64,000 bases of DNA from Lumnitzera littorea. Its lineage: Eukaryota; Streptophyta; Magnoliopsida; Myrtales; Combretaceae. Position numbers and translations under genes: made by a program. The notes below the pieces were generated by a model. The model was not told the DNA's origin and ran no database searches. It worked only from the letters and a program-made list of their open reading frames with translations. Within the stretch, counting starts at the first letter, position 1; each line of letters opens with the position of its first letter. The DNA lies in NCBI GenBank assembly GCA_024138015.1, contig JAMXBB010000009.1, positions 96,783,915 to 96,847,914 of the forward strand, in the 5' to 3' direction. Below, piece by piece: positions 1-11,620 of the stretch.

Positions 1-1730
1 TCATTACCCCTAGTCAGCATTTATTTTACCCGGTACACTTAAATCCATATTAGTGTACCGAATTCACTCATAATGTGAGAAATTTTTACATTTTTCATAT
101 AATTACATAAATTCAAGTTTCCTATCAAATTTATTATACATTTTTATTATTATCAAAATATCAATTTTTATTATAATATCTTCTATTTATTATATTTCCA
201 ATAATTACCTATTATGTATTATTACCCTTTTATGTATATAATACACTTCTAATATTTCTATCACTCTAATTATCATCTCTAAACATCAATTATCATTTCA
301 AAATGTCTAAATTATCCTAAATCAAATTTTACTCCTAATTACCCTAATTTACAAAATTAACTTAAAATGTACTATTTTTCCATATTACTTATTTACTACA
401 TAATTAATCTAATAATTACATCTAACACCCTAATTGCTACAAGTATCATATTCCATCAGATTTCAACATCCTAAAACATGTACTTACTCACTAAGTCAGT
501 AATTAATAATTTAATTACTCAGTTAACCTTAAATTACCCATTTTATGCCTTATTTTAGGGCCTAAAAATTATCTAAAAATTTCGAAAATTAATTTTTGAA
601 ATCGGGATTCATAGAACTATTCTATATTATCTAAGTAATTTACACAAAAATTTTGAGCTCGAAACTACATTCCTAAGGTCATTTATTTCTAAATCGAAAT
701 GTGCTTGGTTTTGCACGATTTCTTAAGGACCATATATTACGGGGCATGTTTTCATCAAAATAATATTTTTCCTACAAACTACATACAAAAATATTTCAAA
801 ATAACAAAATTCATAATTTTCTAATAATATTTACTATTTTTACAAAATTACACAAGAATTGGGCTAGAAATTGGACTTACCGGTTTGAGTGGCTCCGGCC
901 ACCGCTGGCTACCGTGGCCTTGTCGACCGGCCTGGGCGCTGCCACCACCGTGTGGTGGTGGTGGTGGCCGTCCACTCCCAGCTGCTCGTCTGGTGTGGGT
1001 TCCCTTTAAAAGCCCAAATTGCACAGTTTTTTCTAATTTTTTTTTAAACTGAATTTTTCTCTCAATTTTCGTCTCTCCCTAATTTTCTCTGATTTCTAAC
1101 TGTCCAAATGAGTTCCTGGATTTTTCTTGTTATTTATAGAGCTTTAGTGTAATTATTGTACATTAAATTGGACAAGACAATTGCCTTATCCCTTGATTTT
1201 TAGCTTTTATGTTGTCTTAATTTAATTGGCAGAAATTTTTCTTATTTTTCCCAGCTGCCACGACCCAATTTTGGATCATTCATGATTTTTTCTGATTTTT
1301 CTTGATTTTTCCTTATTTAATTATGAATTTTCTTTAAGTATTTTGTATTATTTTAGCACATTTCGCGTATTTTAAGAAATTACACGTATTTATACTTATA
1401 TGTAAATTCATATATAGTACAAATAAATATTCTTAAATATTATTTAGGTCATTCTATTATTTTTAGTATTCATATAATCTATCTCTAGTAATTTATTAGT
1501 TATTAGATTACACTTTTTGCCTTTTCAGTAATTACCACTTATTATACTTAAAATTTTATAGTCTCCTATTTTATTACTTATTTTCTTAAATTCACGTTTA
1601 CGGGGTCATTTTACTAATATTTCTCTCAATAGTTTATAATTTGAGTTTGATCGGATTCTTTAACCGATCGTCCAAAACTTATGTTCTAAGTTCAATCTTA
1701 CGGTTAATTGGCTTAGCTTTGGAGCTTACA
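1..1730 (-). repeat. Partial gypsy-type LTR, cut by the window edge
   Basis: This stretch is the reverse complement, with scattered substitutions and indels, of about the first 1.7 kb of the solo LTR at 30026-32854. The LTR start (TGTAAG on the minus strand) falls at 1730, and the LTR continues beyond the left window edge. Shared landmarks are an AT-rich body, a GC-rich island with a CCACCACC/GGTGGTGG hairpin (about 890-970), and a segment reading TACACTTAAATCC near the left edge. No polypurine tract adjoins 1731, so this is more likely a solo or 5' LTR than a 3' LTR. The left target-site duplication is outside the window and cannot be checked. Confidence 0.8.
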
Positions 1731-2530
1731 CTTATCATGTGTGTTGAACATAAGCCTTGATACATGAGTCTTGATCATGAGTGAACATAAGGGTTGCATA
1801 TGAACATTGAATGTGAGAATGAATGCGAGTCTTGAACATTAAGGTTGAATGTGAGTAAGCAAAAGCTGTAATTACAAACCTTGAATGTGATTTAATCATG
1901 AGATTCGAGCATAAGCTTAACCGTGGACGCGAACCTTGAACTCAACATAACCTCAAAATGTAACATGGGCCTTAAATGTAAAATAAATCTTGAGCATGTC
2001 ACGAGTCTTGAGAATGATATGATGTGAGGCATGAACTCAACATAAGGCATGAACATGACGTGAGGTCTGAACATAATACAAGACCTGAACGCGATGTAAA
2101 CACTAAATATGGTATAAGGCACGCACATCATATGAGGCTTGAACACTACATAACCCTTGAACACAATGTGAGGCTTAAGCCAATATAGGTCCTAACATCA
2201 TAGGATAGGCATGGTGCTTGAAATGTGAGCTAAATATGAGTAGTTGAATCATGAGATTTCTCAACATAATGAATGAATATGAGAGTTGATCATGATGTGA
2301 GGCTTTATCATGATGTGAGGCTTCATCCTAACATGAGCCTTGATATGAGAGTTGAATATGAGTCCTCTAACATAAATATACGCAAGGTGAACATATGAGT
2401 TGAACATAATTTCTCCAAGGTGAACACGTATAAGCATTTGCGATTGATTATGTGAATTGAGCATGAACTTAGTAACAACTTGTAAATTGTCCTATGATAT
2501 GAACATAGGTGAGCCAAATCTTCAAGTTAA
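1731..2530. repeat. Degenerate minisatellite of about 15-bp units
   Basis: The stretch is made of degenerate copies of a unit resembling GAGGCTTGAACATAA, with recurring words such as CTTGAACA, ATGTGAGG and AACATAAG. The periodicity is also visible as a 5-residue repeat (F-x-P-H-x) in minus-strand translation at 1892-2164; that open frame is a by-product of the repeat, not a gene. The array begins exactly at the LTR edge (1730) and fades near 2530. Confidence 0.75.
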
Positions 2531-4550
2531 ACATAAGTCATCAATAAGGCTACATTCCTTATACTGCCTTTGTCATTTTCTTTTTCAACTTCCCACTTAC
2601 ATAGTTGTATGATTTCTATTCCATTTGCACTCCATTCTACTAACTTGCTTACTTTTTTTGGTTTTCACATATAATCACTCCTTCCTCCTCTTCGAAGGGG
2701 TAGCAGTTGTAGTAAACATTACTATCACTTTTCAAGAGTCATCAGGAGGAGGTGGCATGGCATCAGATATGAGTAATCCCATATGTTGAATAATTCTAAT
2801 ACCATTATCATTCAGATCGAGCAACGGGGTGGGGGAAGGGGGAGAGGTATCATAAATTAGTGTAATGTATCAAATATTTAGAGTACTTATGTGTCGAGTG
2901 CCGCATATGCATTGAGCCTCATGCATACACACGCTTCAAGCATCGCAAGCACATATGCATTAAGCCTTGCAAATACGCACACATTGAACATCATGCACAA
3001 TGAGTATTGTATAAAGTAAATGTAATAAGTAATGATCATCACTATGAAAGAATAACCTCTTTATACACCAGATCAATTTATAATTTTCCTCTCCCAATTA
3101 TTAACATTTAGAAAAGGGATAGTCATCTAGTTTTGATGCCTTTTATTCCCTCATGACACTATTGAGGACCCAATGCTATATTGTAGTTTATTACTATTTA
3201 AAAGTCACGATACCTTAAAGGGGCACATTGACTTAACCTTACAGTAATCTACTATTTCATAGGAGCACTTATATAAAACCTTGGTTGTATGTACATTTCT
3301 ATAATTGACCACTTGTGTTAATAGGCATTGTCATAAGCTTTAGTTCATATGATCTTCTTGATCACTCAGTTGTCAATCTTATATCTCCTTATAAGTACAA
3401 GTTGTACTTAAATATGTAGAATCAATAACATTAAAGTTCAATGACCAACTTTCGTGCTCCTTTACCTCTTTGGAACTTTCATTAGCTTTCATGAAAGTAT
3501 CTTGTCATTATACACTTGGGGACAATAACTCTTCAATTAGCAGTATTGTGCTAAACAATATTACAGTGGGATGACTTCAATCCCCTTAGTAACTTGCAAT
3601 GTCTTGATAGATAGTAAAAAGTATATCTTAACAACTTTACGCACTTAGGAGCAATGCCTCAACTATGCAGGGTTGCTATCTAGCATAAAGTAGTAAAATT
3701 GTCTTTTTATATCTTTTTTTTTTCTTTTTCAAAAACAACACCATGTAATAGGGAGCAAAGGCTTAACCTAGTTACACTAGTGTTAAGTAATCATGAGCTT
3801 CAAATTTTAGATTGGCATAACTTTGAGACTACTTAGACTCTTTAATCTAAGGGTCCCCTTGTATGATAGATATAATTGTGAGATTGCTTAGGCTTAATGA
3901 TCTAAGGGGTTCTCTCATAAAATAGATGTAATTACGAGACATGCTTAGAATTAGTGATCTAAGAGATCTCACATGTTATCTCACGCACTAAGCCAAGACT
4001 TTTGCTTGCTAATAACAATATATAGAAGATCCTTTCTAAGGAGTGTTCAATCGTGCATATGCAGCGATAGTAACACTGATTGCCTAGGAACAATAATTCT
4101 TTTTCACTAGTTAAGGGGGTATTTCCCACTTTTTAACCATATAGCATGGCTTACTAAGATGTTATTTGGGTTTAAATGTCAATATGTTAAGGTGCTCATC
4201 AATAGGATTGTTTTCACTACTTGATGGCAACAAACATAGCAATTACTTAACATAAAAGCTATACATAATTATCATGGCTTGATGTACGTCTAGGAGCTAA
4301 TGCTCTTACTAATTTGCAACATATGAGCCAAGCTCCAAGCTCTTATTAGCTAGCAATGATGTGTAGTTTATATATCATATCCATTATCACTTTCCTTTGT
4401 TCAATTGAGGGGTTTAGTTCTCCCTATTTAGACGCAAACCATTTTGTGAAACTAACCTTGCATGCTAAGAAGACTAGTCTCTTACTTTGCAACGACAATA
4501 GTGAGAAAATGAAGATACCTAAACACTCATCACATTCTCATTAGAAAATA
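2531..4550 (-). mobile_element. Non-coding 3' part of a decayed gypsy element
   Basis: No coding potential is visible. It lies downstream of the minus-strand gag-protease relic and carries short degenerate repeats, including words like GCATTAAGCCTTGC at 2890-3000 and GAGCAATGCCTCAACTATG-type phrases near 3500-3700 and 4290-4360. It probably represents the spacer of the same element. Reverse transcriptase and integrase, expected here in a full element, are not detectable. Confidence 0.45.
3815..3975. repeat. About 56-bp tandem repeat, roughly three copies
   Basis: The phrase CTTAG...TAATCTAAGGG followed by a segment ending ATAATTGTGAGA recurs at 3831, 3886 and 3943, giving periods of 55 and 57 bp. 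Copies are diverged. It lies within the non-coding part of the decayed gypsy element. Confidence 0.7.
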
Positions 4551-4559
4551 TCAGTGATG

Positions 4560-6458
4560 AGAAAAAGAACTTTCATTGACAAAAAGCAGTCATCACTATG
4601 CTTACATATGAAATGAAATGAAAACTGGGATAAAACTAGTGAAAACTATGCATCTTCTTTTTCTTGAATGCTCGAGTCTAAGCCTCTTCCCCTATAGATA
4701 GTTGTACCTTGAGGGGTTCTACTAAGGGTATCTCTTCTTTATTCACATGCATATTAAAGAATGTTATTTTAGTAAAGTGAGACTCATTACGTGTGAATGG
4801 ATTCTTTATGTAGGAATGAAGATTTCTTGCTCATTCTAATGACCCTTCATGCATTGATGCCATGTTGAGGGTATTATGTTATGATCATGCAATTATGTCC
4901 TTCCTATAAGGAGATAATAAGATATAAGCATATTGATCACATGGAACCACATAGAGCTGTAGATAGGTCCAATATCAAAGTTTGCTTTAATATGCCCAAT
5001 TATCTTCATGGAAAACTCGTAGAAGCTATTTAGTGTAATTGTTTATCTCACTAAATTTCGAATATCTATCTTTATAGCTTTAAAAGTTAACATTGGCATA
5101 ACATTAAGCGAAGATCCATTATCAATAAATATCCTCCTAATAGAATGACCATTAAGTACGCTTTCCATATATAGAGGGTAATTGTGGTTAGGATTCATTG
5201 TATAAGTGTCAACATTAGTAAATGTAATTACCCCCTTATTCATCGAAATGGTTCCCTTTATGGGATGTGCTGTAAGATATTTATTTTATTAGTCTTGTGA
5301 GATCTTCGTTAGTGTAGTCGCTACCTCAAGCTGAGCATCCTCATCAAAGTCGAGTAAATCAAAGAAATTTCTAACATTAGCAATCTTCAACAAAGAAAGA
5401 GTAGTACTATCATCTCCATTTGTCTTTATCTCAAATCCTTTAAGCTTAGCTTCGTATGCCTCAATTGGTTGCACATCCATACCTTTCACCTTTGTAGGAT
5501 AATGAGTAATAACATTCACAATACCACGTTGGGTGTTATGAACTGGAAGTGGGTTATTTGCAACATTATTATCCTCGATGATTAGTTCTTCACTTTGAAC
5601 TCACTCATTAAATATTTTCTTTAAAGTCTAAGAATCTTTCGTAAGATAGCCTACACTCTAGTGAAATCTACAATACTTAAGGTCACTCTTCTCTTCATTT
5701 GTTGGTAAATGTTCAACCCTTAAGAGTTTAATATTCCCATCACATAGCCATTAGTCGATGAGTGTGTGCACTTTTCCCATTGAGCATGGGTATGCCAAAG
5801 ATGGTTTAGTGCTCATACACTTCTTACTTTTAAATTTTTTTACTCCTTTCAAATCCTCCTCTTGAACTGAGTTCACTGACAATTTGCGCTAATTAAATCT
5901 TGCATTTTCACCTTTTTGTCATGCTACTAAATTATTAGTCCTTTGTGTGTTCTCAACCAACATAGCGAAAAGAAACCAATCGGAGATTCTCAAGATGCAC
6001 TATATACTCAATAAACATTCCTTAGATGCGAATCTTGACTAACTCTCTTTCATTACAAATGTCTTATATGTCCATAGAACGCTCCCTGAAGTGCTCAATG
6101 TAATCCATGAGATCTTCCTTAGGCTTTTGTCGGATCCTTCCCATATCAGTAAAGGTGACTCTTTCTTCAATAAAGAAGAACTTCTCTAAGAACAATTTAC
6201 ATATGTTTCCCTTTGAATCGATCAACCTTAGGGGAATGTTGACATACTAGGTATATGCCTTCTTATTAAGTAACTTAGAAAATTCTTTCAGTTTCAAATC
6301 ATAGTCCAAACCATATACTTCCAATGCCTCAATGAATTTTAGCAAATGTTCCTTAGTACTCTCTTCCTTGCCATTAAACAACATGAACTTTTGACTTACA
6401 TAGTCCTTAGGGTATACCTTCATAGCAATGCACTAGTTATATGGAAGCTTCAAATTCG
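4560..6458 (-). pseudogene. Ty3/gypsy gag-protease relic, downstream part
   Basis: Minus-strand translation gives a decayed retrotransposon gag followed by a retropepsin-like protease. At about 6030-6200 the gag core reads EERVTFTDMGRIRQKPKED then a D-Y-I-x-x-F-R-E-R pattern typical of plant gypsy gag. At 5043-5243 an aspartic-protease-like stretch contains IDNGSSLNVMPM, with the usual catalytic D retained. Several in-frame stops interrupt both parts. Below about 4560 the coding signal is lost. The gag continues on the far side of the inserted solo LTR at 10171. It is non-functional. Confidence 0.75.
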
Positions 6459-6463
6459 ATACC
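6459..6463. repeat. Target-site duplication ATACC (left)
   Basis: ATACC directly precedes the TGTAAAC start of the solo LTR and matches the five bases directly after its TTGACA end at 10166-10170. Confidence 0.85.
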
Positions 6464-7244
6464 TGTAAACCCCGCGAATTTAGCTTTCTAAGTATAGAAA
6501 CAAACGTCTAAACTGTGGATAAATTCTCGAACTCAAAAGAGCTAGTGAGAATTAAAACCGATAAAAATCTCAATCCAAAACCTAAAGTAGATACGAAGAA
6601 CCTTAAATCATCAATTGAATCCTTAACTACATACGAAGACCCTAAAACCTTGAACCTCATCAAAACCCTAAGATGATAATCGAAAATTCAATCGCGTAAG
6701 AATATATGAAACCCTAAATGTGTAAAAACATTAGAGATGGTGCCTTAAAGTAATAAGAACCCTAAAACCATAACTTTAAGGATATAAAAGCACTAATTCA
6801 CCATGATATACCTTAAAACCCTAATTGATAATATAATGCTTATATTTTGCCAAATCATTAGTAAAAGGTTAGAGATGACCCTTAATCATGCATAAACATT
6901 TAAAATGCTTAAATGATCCCTTAGAAACTAAGATAATGAATCATATATTACATTTATGTCTTAAGTATATGATTAGGATAGTCTTACTTAGAGTTAAGGG
7001 TATAGTTGGAGATTAGGTTAAATATAGTAAACCTTAACACCCTAAATGCTATTTTTCATCTTAATTATATTAAGTAGCTTACCAAATGATGTATATAGGA
7101 TATAAATACCTAATGGAAGATCTCATTATCTATTTTTACAAATCAATTTACTAAATTTCTTATTTCCCCTCATTTCCTTCATTTTTCCCTTAATTTCCCT
7201 TAATTACTACATTATGTACACAAATTTACATAAGCTTAAGAGGA

Positions 7245-7311
7245 GTTGACCAAGTCAACACATGTTGACCAAGGTCAAAATGTTGACCAAGTCAACACTT
7301 TGAAAAAGTCA
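7245..7311. promoter_or_regulatory. Cluster of W-box (TTGAC) motifs in the LTR
   Basis: Three GTTGACC words alternate with GTCAA words over about 70 bp, so TTGAC cores occur on both strands, partly as palindromes of the form GTTGACCAAGTCAAC. TTGAC is the known core bound by plant WRKY factors. That it acts as an LTR enhancer is inference. Confidence 0.55.
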
Positions 7312-7989
7312 ACAAAAAACTTAAGAGATAAAGAAAATATCTCTTCCTTAATGATGGCTTTTCTTTTCTTTCATTTTGATTTTTTTCCCTTCTCCTTTCT
7401 TCTCAATTGCCGTCCACTTATTCTTCATTGTGGCCCCACCATTTGCCTTCTTCCATAATGAAAACAAAACAAAAGAAATCAAACAAAAACTCCCTTCCAT
7501 TGCCGTGAACATCTTCTTCCTCTTTTACCTTCACAATTTCATTTTTGTCTCCATAACTTCAACACAATTAAAGGTATGTATCTAAGTTACTTTATCTTGT
7601 TTTATCTTCTTCATTAGTTAGTTAATTAGGTAGATTAGATAAGTAATTATGTGTTTAGTTTTGTCTTGAAGAAGAGGGAGCAAAGTTCCCATCTTTAAGT
7701 GTAGAAATCTAGGAATTATGAAGAAGAAGAAAGGAAAACATGAATATGTGCTCAAAGAATGTGTACATGAGGTAAACCGAAATGAAGGGAAGCATAAGAA
7801 GCATGGTACATGAGTATTTTCCATGTACATAACCTAAATTAAAACAAAACCTAACCATACATACTTATACTACACTAATCACACACTTAAGAACATAAAA
7901 GAATGGAATTAGGAAGCTTTTCTTAAGGAAAATATTAGGCATACGAATTTGTGTATAAAAATACGTATATGACCGTATAGGTATATGAG

Positions 7990-8275
7990 TAGGAATACAT
8001 GTATAAATACGGTATAAGTATATGTAGATGTATAAGTATATGTATGTATAAGGTATATATACATAAGTATAAGTATAAGTATAAGGCATATGTACATAAG
8101 GATAAGTAAAGGACAAATGTACATAAAACATGTACATATGACATAAGCATAAGGTAATGCTTATGTAATTAAATGATGAGGTGAGTGATGAGGTAAGCAC
8201 ATGATGACATAAGCCATTACATAAGCAAAAGATGACATAATCAATGACATAAGCAAATGATGATGTAAGCATAAC
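7990..8275. repeat. TATAAG/ACATAAGC-rich low-complexity tract
   Basis: Short imperfect tandem words of the TATAAGTA type (about 7990-8105) are followed by GACATAAGC and GATGAGGTAAGC words (about 8150-8275). The tract lies inside the solo LTR and explains the long minus-strand open frames seen there. Confidence 0.7.
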
Positions 8276-9272
8276 ATAAACATGGATTATAAACTAAGAA
8301 AAGAAGAAGAGAGTAACATAATTAGGATCCTAAATTAGTAAACCCTAATACACTTTCTAAATTGGATCGTACTTAATTAAGTACATGAATTAGTAATAGT
8401 AAAGTAAAATCCTCTAAGTATAAGGATTTAAGGGTTAACTAACTCATTAAGTATAAATAAAAGATATAAATATAAGTAATAAGAGCAATTAAGTTTTCAT
8501 AGTTAAAATTTCTCTAAATTTAGTTCATATCGTAAAACACGGGTCTTAATGTCCAAAACGGACATTACCGTGTGAACGTGCGTCCGAAAACGATGAAAAA
8601 CGACTATAAGTTCGCAAATATCGGAATCAGAACAAAAAAAAAAATTAAAAAAATTACAAAATACATAAAGGAAGCCTCATACCTTACTAATATAAGAAAA
8701 TAGCTACTATTAATCTCATGGAGCATGGTAGCCCTATACATACTATACTCGGGTTATATTAGAGGAAACTAGATAAACGACGATAGACTTTTAGTTGACT
8801 AAGGAGTCTGAATTCTCAGAACACTTATAAGGTTTATCATTTTGATTTAGGCGTTCGATATCGAGTCTTGGAAACCTTAAAGGCTTGGAGAATGAGCAAT
8901 AATCCAGGTCAGGGAATTCTGATGACCTGCTACTTGCTTGTGCATGTTATTTGTATGATGTTTTGTTGTTTGCTATTGCTTGTATGTTTGAATAACTGTT
9001 CTGTTTGTGTGCCATCATCTGTGTGATCACATTTTTAAATTGATAAATATAAATGTCTAACCCAAATAACCGGTTCAACTCGTCGCATGTCTATGACTTG
9101 GTAAAGGTATGAATGGAGAGTGCTAGCCTTGCAAAAATCTTAAGAAAAGTATTTTTGGCAAAAGCTTTTCTAACCTTAAACAAATTTTTGCATGATCGCT
9201 GTAAGGGCTTGTGAAGCCATAAATAGTATTTTTAACATTAAGGCAAAGCTAGCATGGGTTCTCCACTTGATA

Positions 9273-9372
9273 GCGAGAGGACTCACTTTATTGTGCCTGA
9301 AAGGCCTTGGTTATTTTTGGTTGCGAGAGGACTCGCATGTTTGTGCCTGAGTGGCCTTGGAGGGTGGATAGT
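9273..9372. repeat. 50-bp direct duplication within the solo LTR
   Basis: GCGAGAGGACTC followed by TTGTGCCTGA and GGCCTTGG recurs with a 50-bp offset (9273 and 9323). Confidence 0.7.
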
Positions 9373-10165
9373 CCTAGTTCGGACTCCCCCTATTTGGATT
9401 GGAATTCTTTTCTCGGCTAGGGTAATAGTCGAGTTTTGCCTAGTGGGGTGGTGCCCCTAGGTAGCCTCTGCGGGTAAGCTGAGGTACCCTGTGCGGGTAA
9501 GTACAGGGAATAATCGAAGTGTGGACGACGTAATTCTACACCTTCCATAGTTCCGGACTCCTATGGATGTGTTGCTTGCATTCATCACGCCTGCATTCAT
9601 TATGTATGTAGATAGCTTGCTTGCATGTGTGATAATAATGTGTGAAAACTTGCTTGACCAGTGGTGGTGAGGAATGAACTCACTGAGCTGCTTTATGCTC
9701 ATTCCCCCTTAGTTTTCTTTGCAGGTTTACATACGATGGGATTGGGATATGACTCGAGTGCTGAGTGCGAGATGAAGATATGTACGTTAGTGTTAGGATT
9801 AGTTGAGATTTTTTTATAGGTAATACATAAAGACTCTTTGTAGAAAATATTCACATGTTAGAATTTAATATAATTTAATTCTACCTGCAGTTTTATAATG
9901 TTGGTAATCCTGTCTTATTATTTGGTAGGGAATACCGATTCTCTGCGGTTCTGAGGAATTGTGGGATACCGGATATCCATAGTTTTTTATAATTATATAT
10001 TATGTTATGTTATAATAAATTAATTACTTGAAAATCATTAACCTTAGTGATTAATTATTTAGAGTCTTGCAATCTCTGACTTGCAAGGTGGTTTTCATAT
10101 CATGGGTGCACACATGTTATGAAAATTTTAGGTAATCCTACTAGACCCCCTTTAGGGTCTTGACA

Positions 10166-10170
10166 ATACC
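10166..10170. repeat. Target-site duplication ATACC (right)
   Basis: It is the right copy of the 5-bp duplication that brackets the solo LTR. Confidence 0.85.
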
Positions 10171-10600
10171 TTAACTGTAGACTTTGCTTATATCTCCTTC
10201 AAATACACATCCAAATCTTCATTGATCACAAATGAATCTCTTTAGGTGGATTTTTTTCATCCTTATTAACATCATAAGAGCGGAGTGCATAGGCACAAGA
10301 TTCATAAGCGTAAACTTATAGGCATGGGATTCATTGGTATTGGTTGTGTATAGTCAATAATCATAACACAAGGTGTAGCACATGAAGATGATGAGCCTCC
10401 AATCTAAACTCCCTAGTTCCTTCCTTTAGGTAATAAATCTTGCGTAACTGTAGGTTCCACAGTAAGAAGTTGTTCCTTAACTTTATAAGTGATATGCTCA
10501 TTGACAATAAGAGGGTTGGATGAGGTATGTTGTTGCACCACATTAAAAAGATTCGAGGAAGTTACTCATTGTTACGTAACAGCAATGACAACTAAAGTAA
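10171..10600 (-). pseudogene. Ty3/gypsy gag relic, upstream part
   Basis: This is the N-terminal side of the gag relic that continues at 6458 once the solo LTR is removed. Minus-strand translation has no recognisable domain by itself and holds stops, but the CDS-like composition and exact continuity across the target duplication support the call. A minus-strand frame at 10361-10543 belongs to it. Confidence 0.5.
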
Positions 10601-11340
10601 GCATACAATGAACATTGCTATGATGTAAGTATCAAGTCTTCCTTCCCTAGTAGAGTTGTCAGAAAATGTGGGGGTATGGGTATGGATGCAAGGGTCACGC
10701 ATATACCGTGTAAGGAGTCACGTTACATGTGACTAAATAAACGACTTGAGTGACTTATGCGGGATGATGAAAAGAGAAGTGTAGGGAGGAAAAGTATGTA
10801 ATCTTGATGAGGCTCTAACTCATATGATAATAAGTGGAGGAGTACAATAGCATCAAACTTCAAGATTAATAAAGAACAGGATAGAGTTCTTAAGGTATTT
10901 AAGTGTTTGATTTTTAAGATAAGATTTCGGTAGAGTAACGATGTTAATCGTGGTTTTCTCTTATCCAAATGAGTATGTGAATGAGGTATTTATAAGAAAT
11001 GATAGTTAATCACATCTGTCATATCATGATAGTGATTAAGGATTAAGGATTAAGATTAAAGTCCTTTATTAATAGATTTTAAGTGGGTTATTTTCATGAC
11101 TTTAGATCAAGATAAAGATTTTATTTATTATTTTAGTATTAGCCAAATCAAGAAAGGATTAAGCTTATCATACTAAAACTCTATTGATTATCTCAGTAAT
11201 TTATGAGCTTGGCTTCTTAGATCTTGTCATCTTAGTCCAAAAAGTTAAATCCATTTAATCAGTATTAAAACCTAATATTAAATTTCACCTTCTATTTTCT
11301 CTTCTAGTCTATAGTGATCGGTGGATAACTTAAGCGCTAA
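10601..11340. other. Probable element leader/LTR remnant and P450 upstream region
   Basis: No gene is visible. The left part is probably the 5' leader or LTR of the minus-strand gag element, but I could not find LTR ends or a primer-binding site. The right part is AT-rich intergenic DNA. A minus-strand open frame of 81 codons at 10723-10968 resembles nothing I know. Confidence 0.35.
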
Positions 11341-11375
11341 ATAAGAATCTATAAAGTTACCGAAGGAAGAGACGG

Positions 11376-11405
<30 letters not shown>
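11376..11405. repeat. A30 homopolymer upstream of the P450
   Basis: An uninterrupted run of 30 adenines lies about 215 bp upstream of the P450 start codon. Confidence 0.95.
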
Positions 11406-11406
<1 letters not shown>

Positions 11407-11565
11407 ACAAAAATGATTGACTGGTGGGGGAGTTTATTGTTGTGCGACATGGCGGAATGTACAGGTGGGGAGAGGGATGCGAAAGCAACTCCGGGTCCAG
11501 GATTTTTTTCGATGAAAACGTGATTCGCGAGAGATAGTTTTTGTCGCGAAGAATCTGCGGTCGAT

Positions 11566-11573
11566 TATAAATA
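11566..11573 (+). promoter_or_regulatory. TATA box of the P450 gene
   Basis: TATAAATA lies 48 bp upstream of the P450 ATG, placing transcription start near 11600 and a very short 5' leader. The motif matches the plant consensus; usage is inferred from position. Confidence 0.65.
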
Positions 11574-11620
11574 GACATGCAAATTATGCATGTTGCCTTG
11601 TCCCGCTAGTCCTCCTCGAA

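Larger units (their letters stand above)
6464..10165 (+). mobile_element. 3.7-kb solo LTR of a gypsy-type element
   Basis: The segment starts TGTAAACCCC, ends GGGTCTTGACA, and is flanked by identical 5-bp ATACC direct repeats. Removing it rejoins the minus-strand gag relic on either side. No internal retroelement coding is present, so this is a solo LTR left by LTR-LTR recombination. Orientation is called from the general likeness to plant gypsy LTRs and is less certain than the boundaries. It contains a WRKY W-box-like cluster (7245-7311), TATAAG- and ACATAAGC-rich simple repeats (about 7990-8275) and a 50-bp duplication (9273-9372). Open frames inside it (for example 7865-8272 minus) are low-complexity by-products. 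Confidence 0.9.

Noticed and set aside
1892..2164. Minus-strand open frame of 90 codons
   Set aside because: It is made by the 15-bp minisatellite; the protein is a 5-residue repeat with no gene context.
7865..8272. Minus-strand open frame of 135 codons
   Set aside because: It is low-complexity TATAAG/ACATAAGC repeat inside a solo LTR, with Tyr/Ile/Thr runs and no domain.
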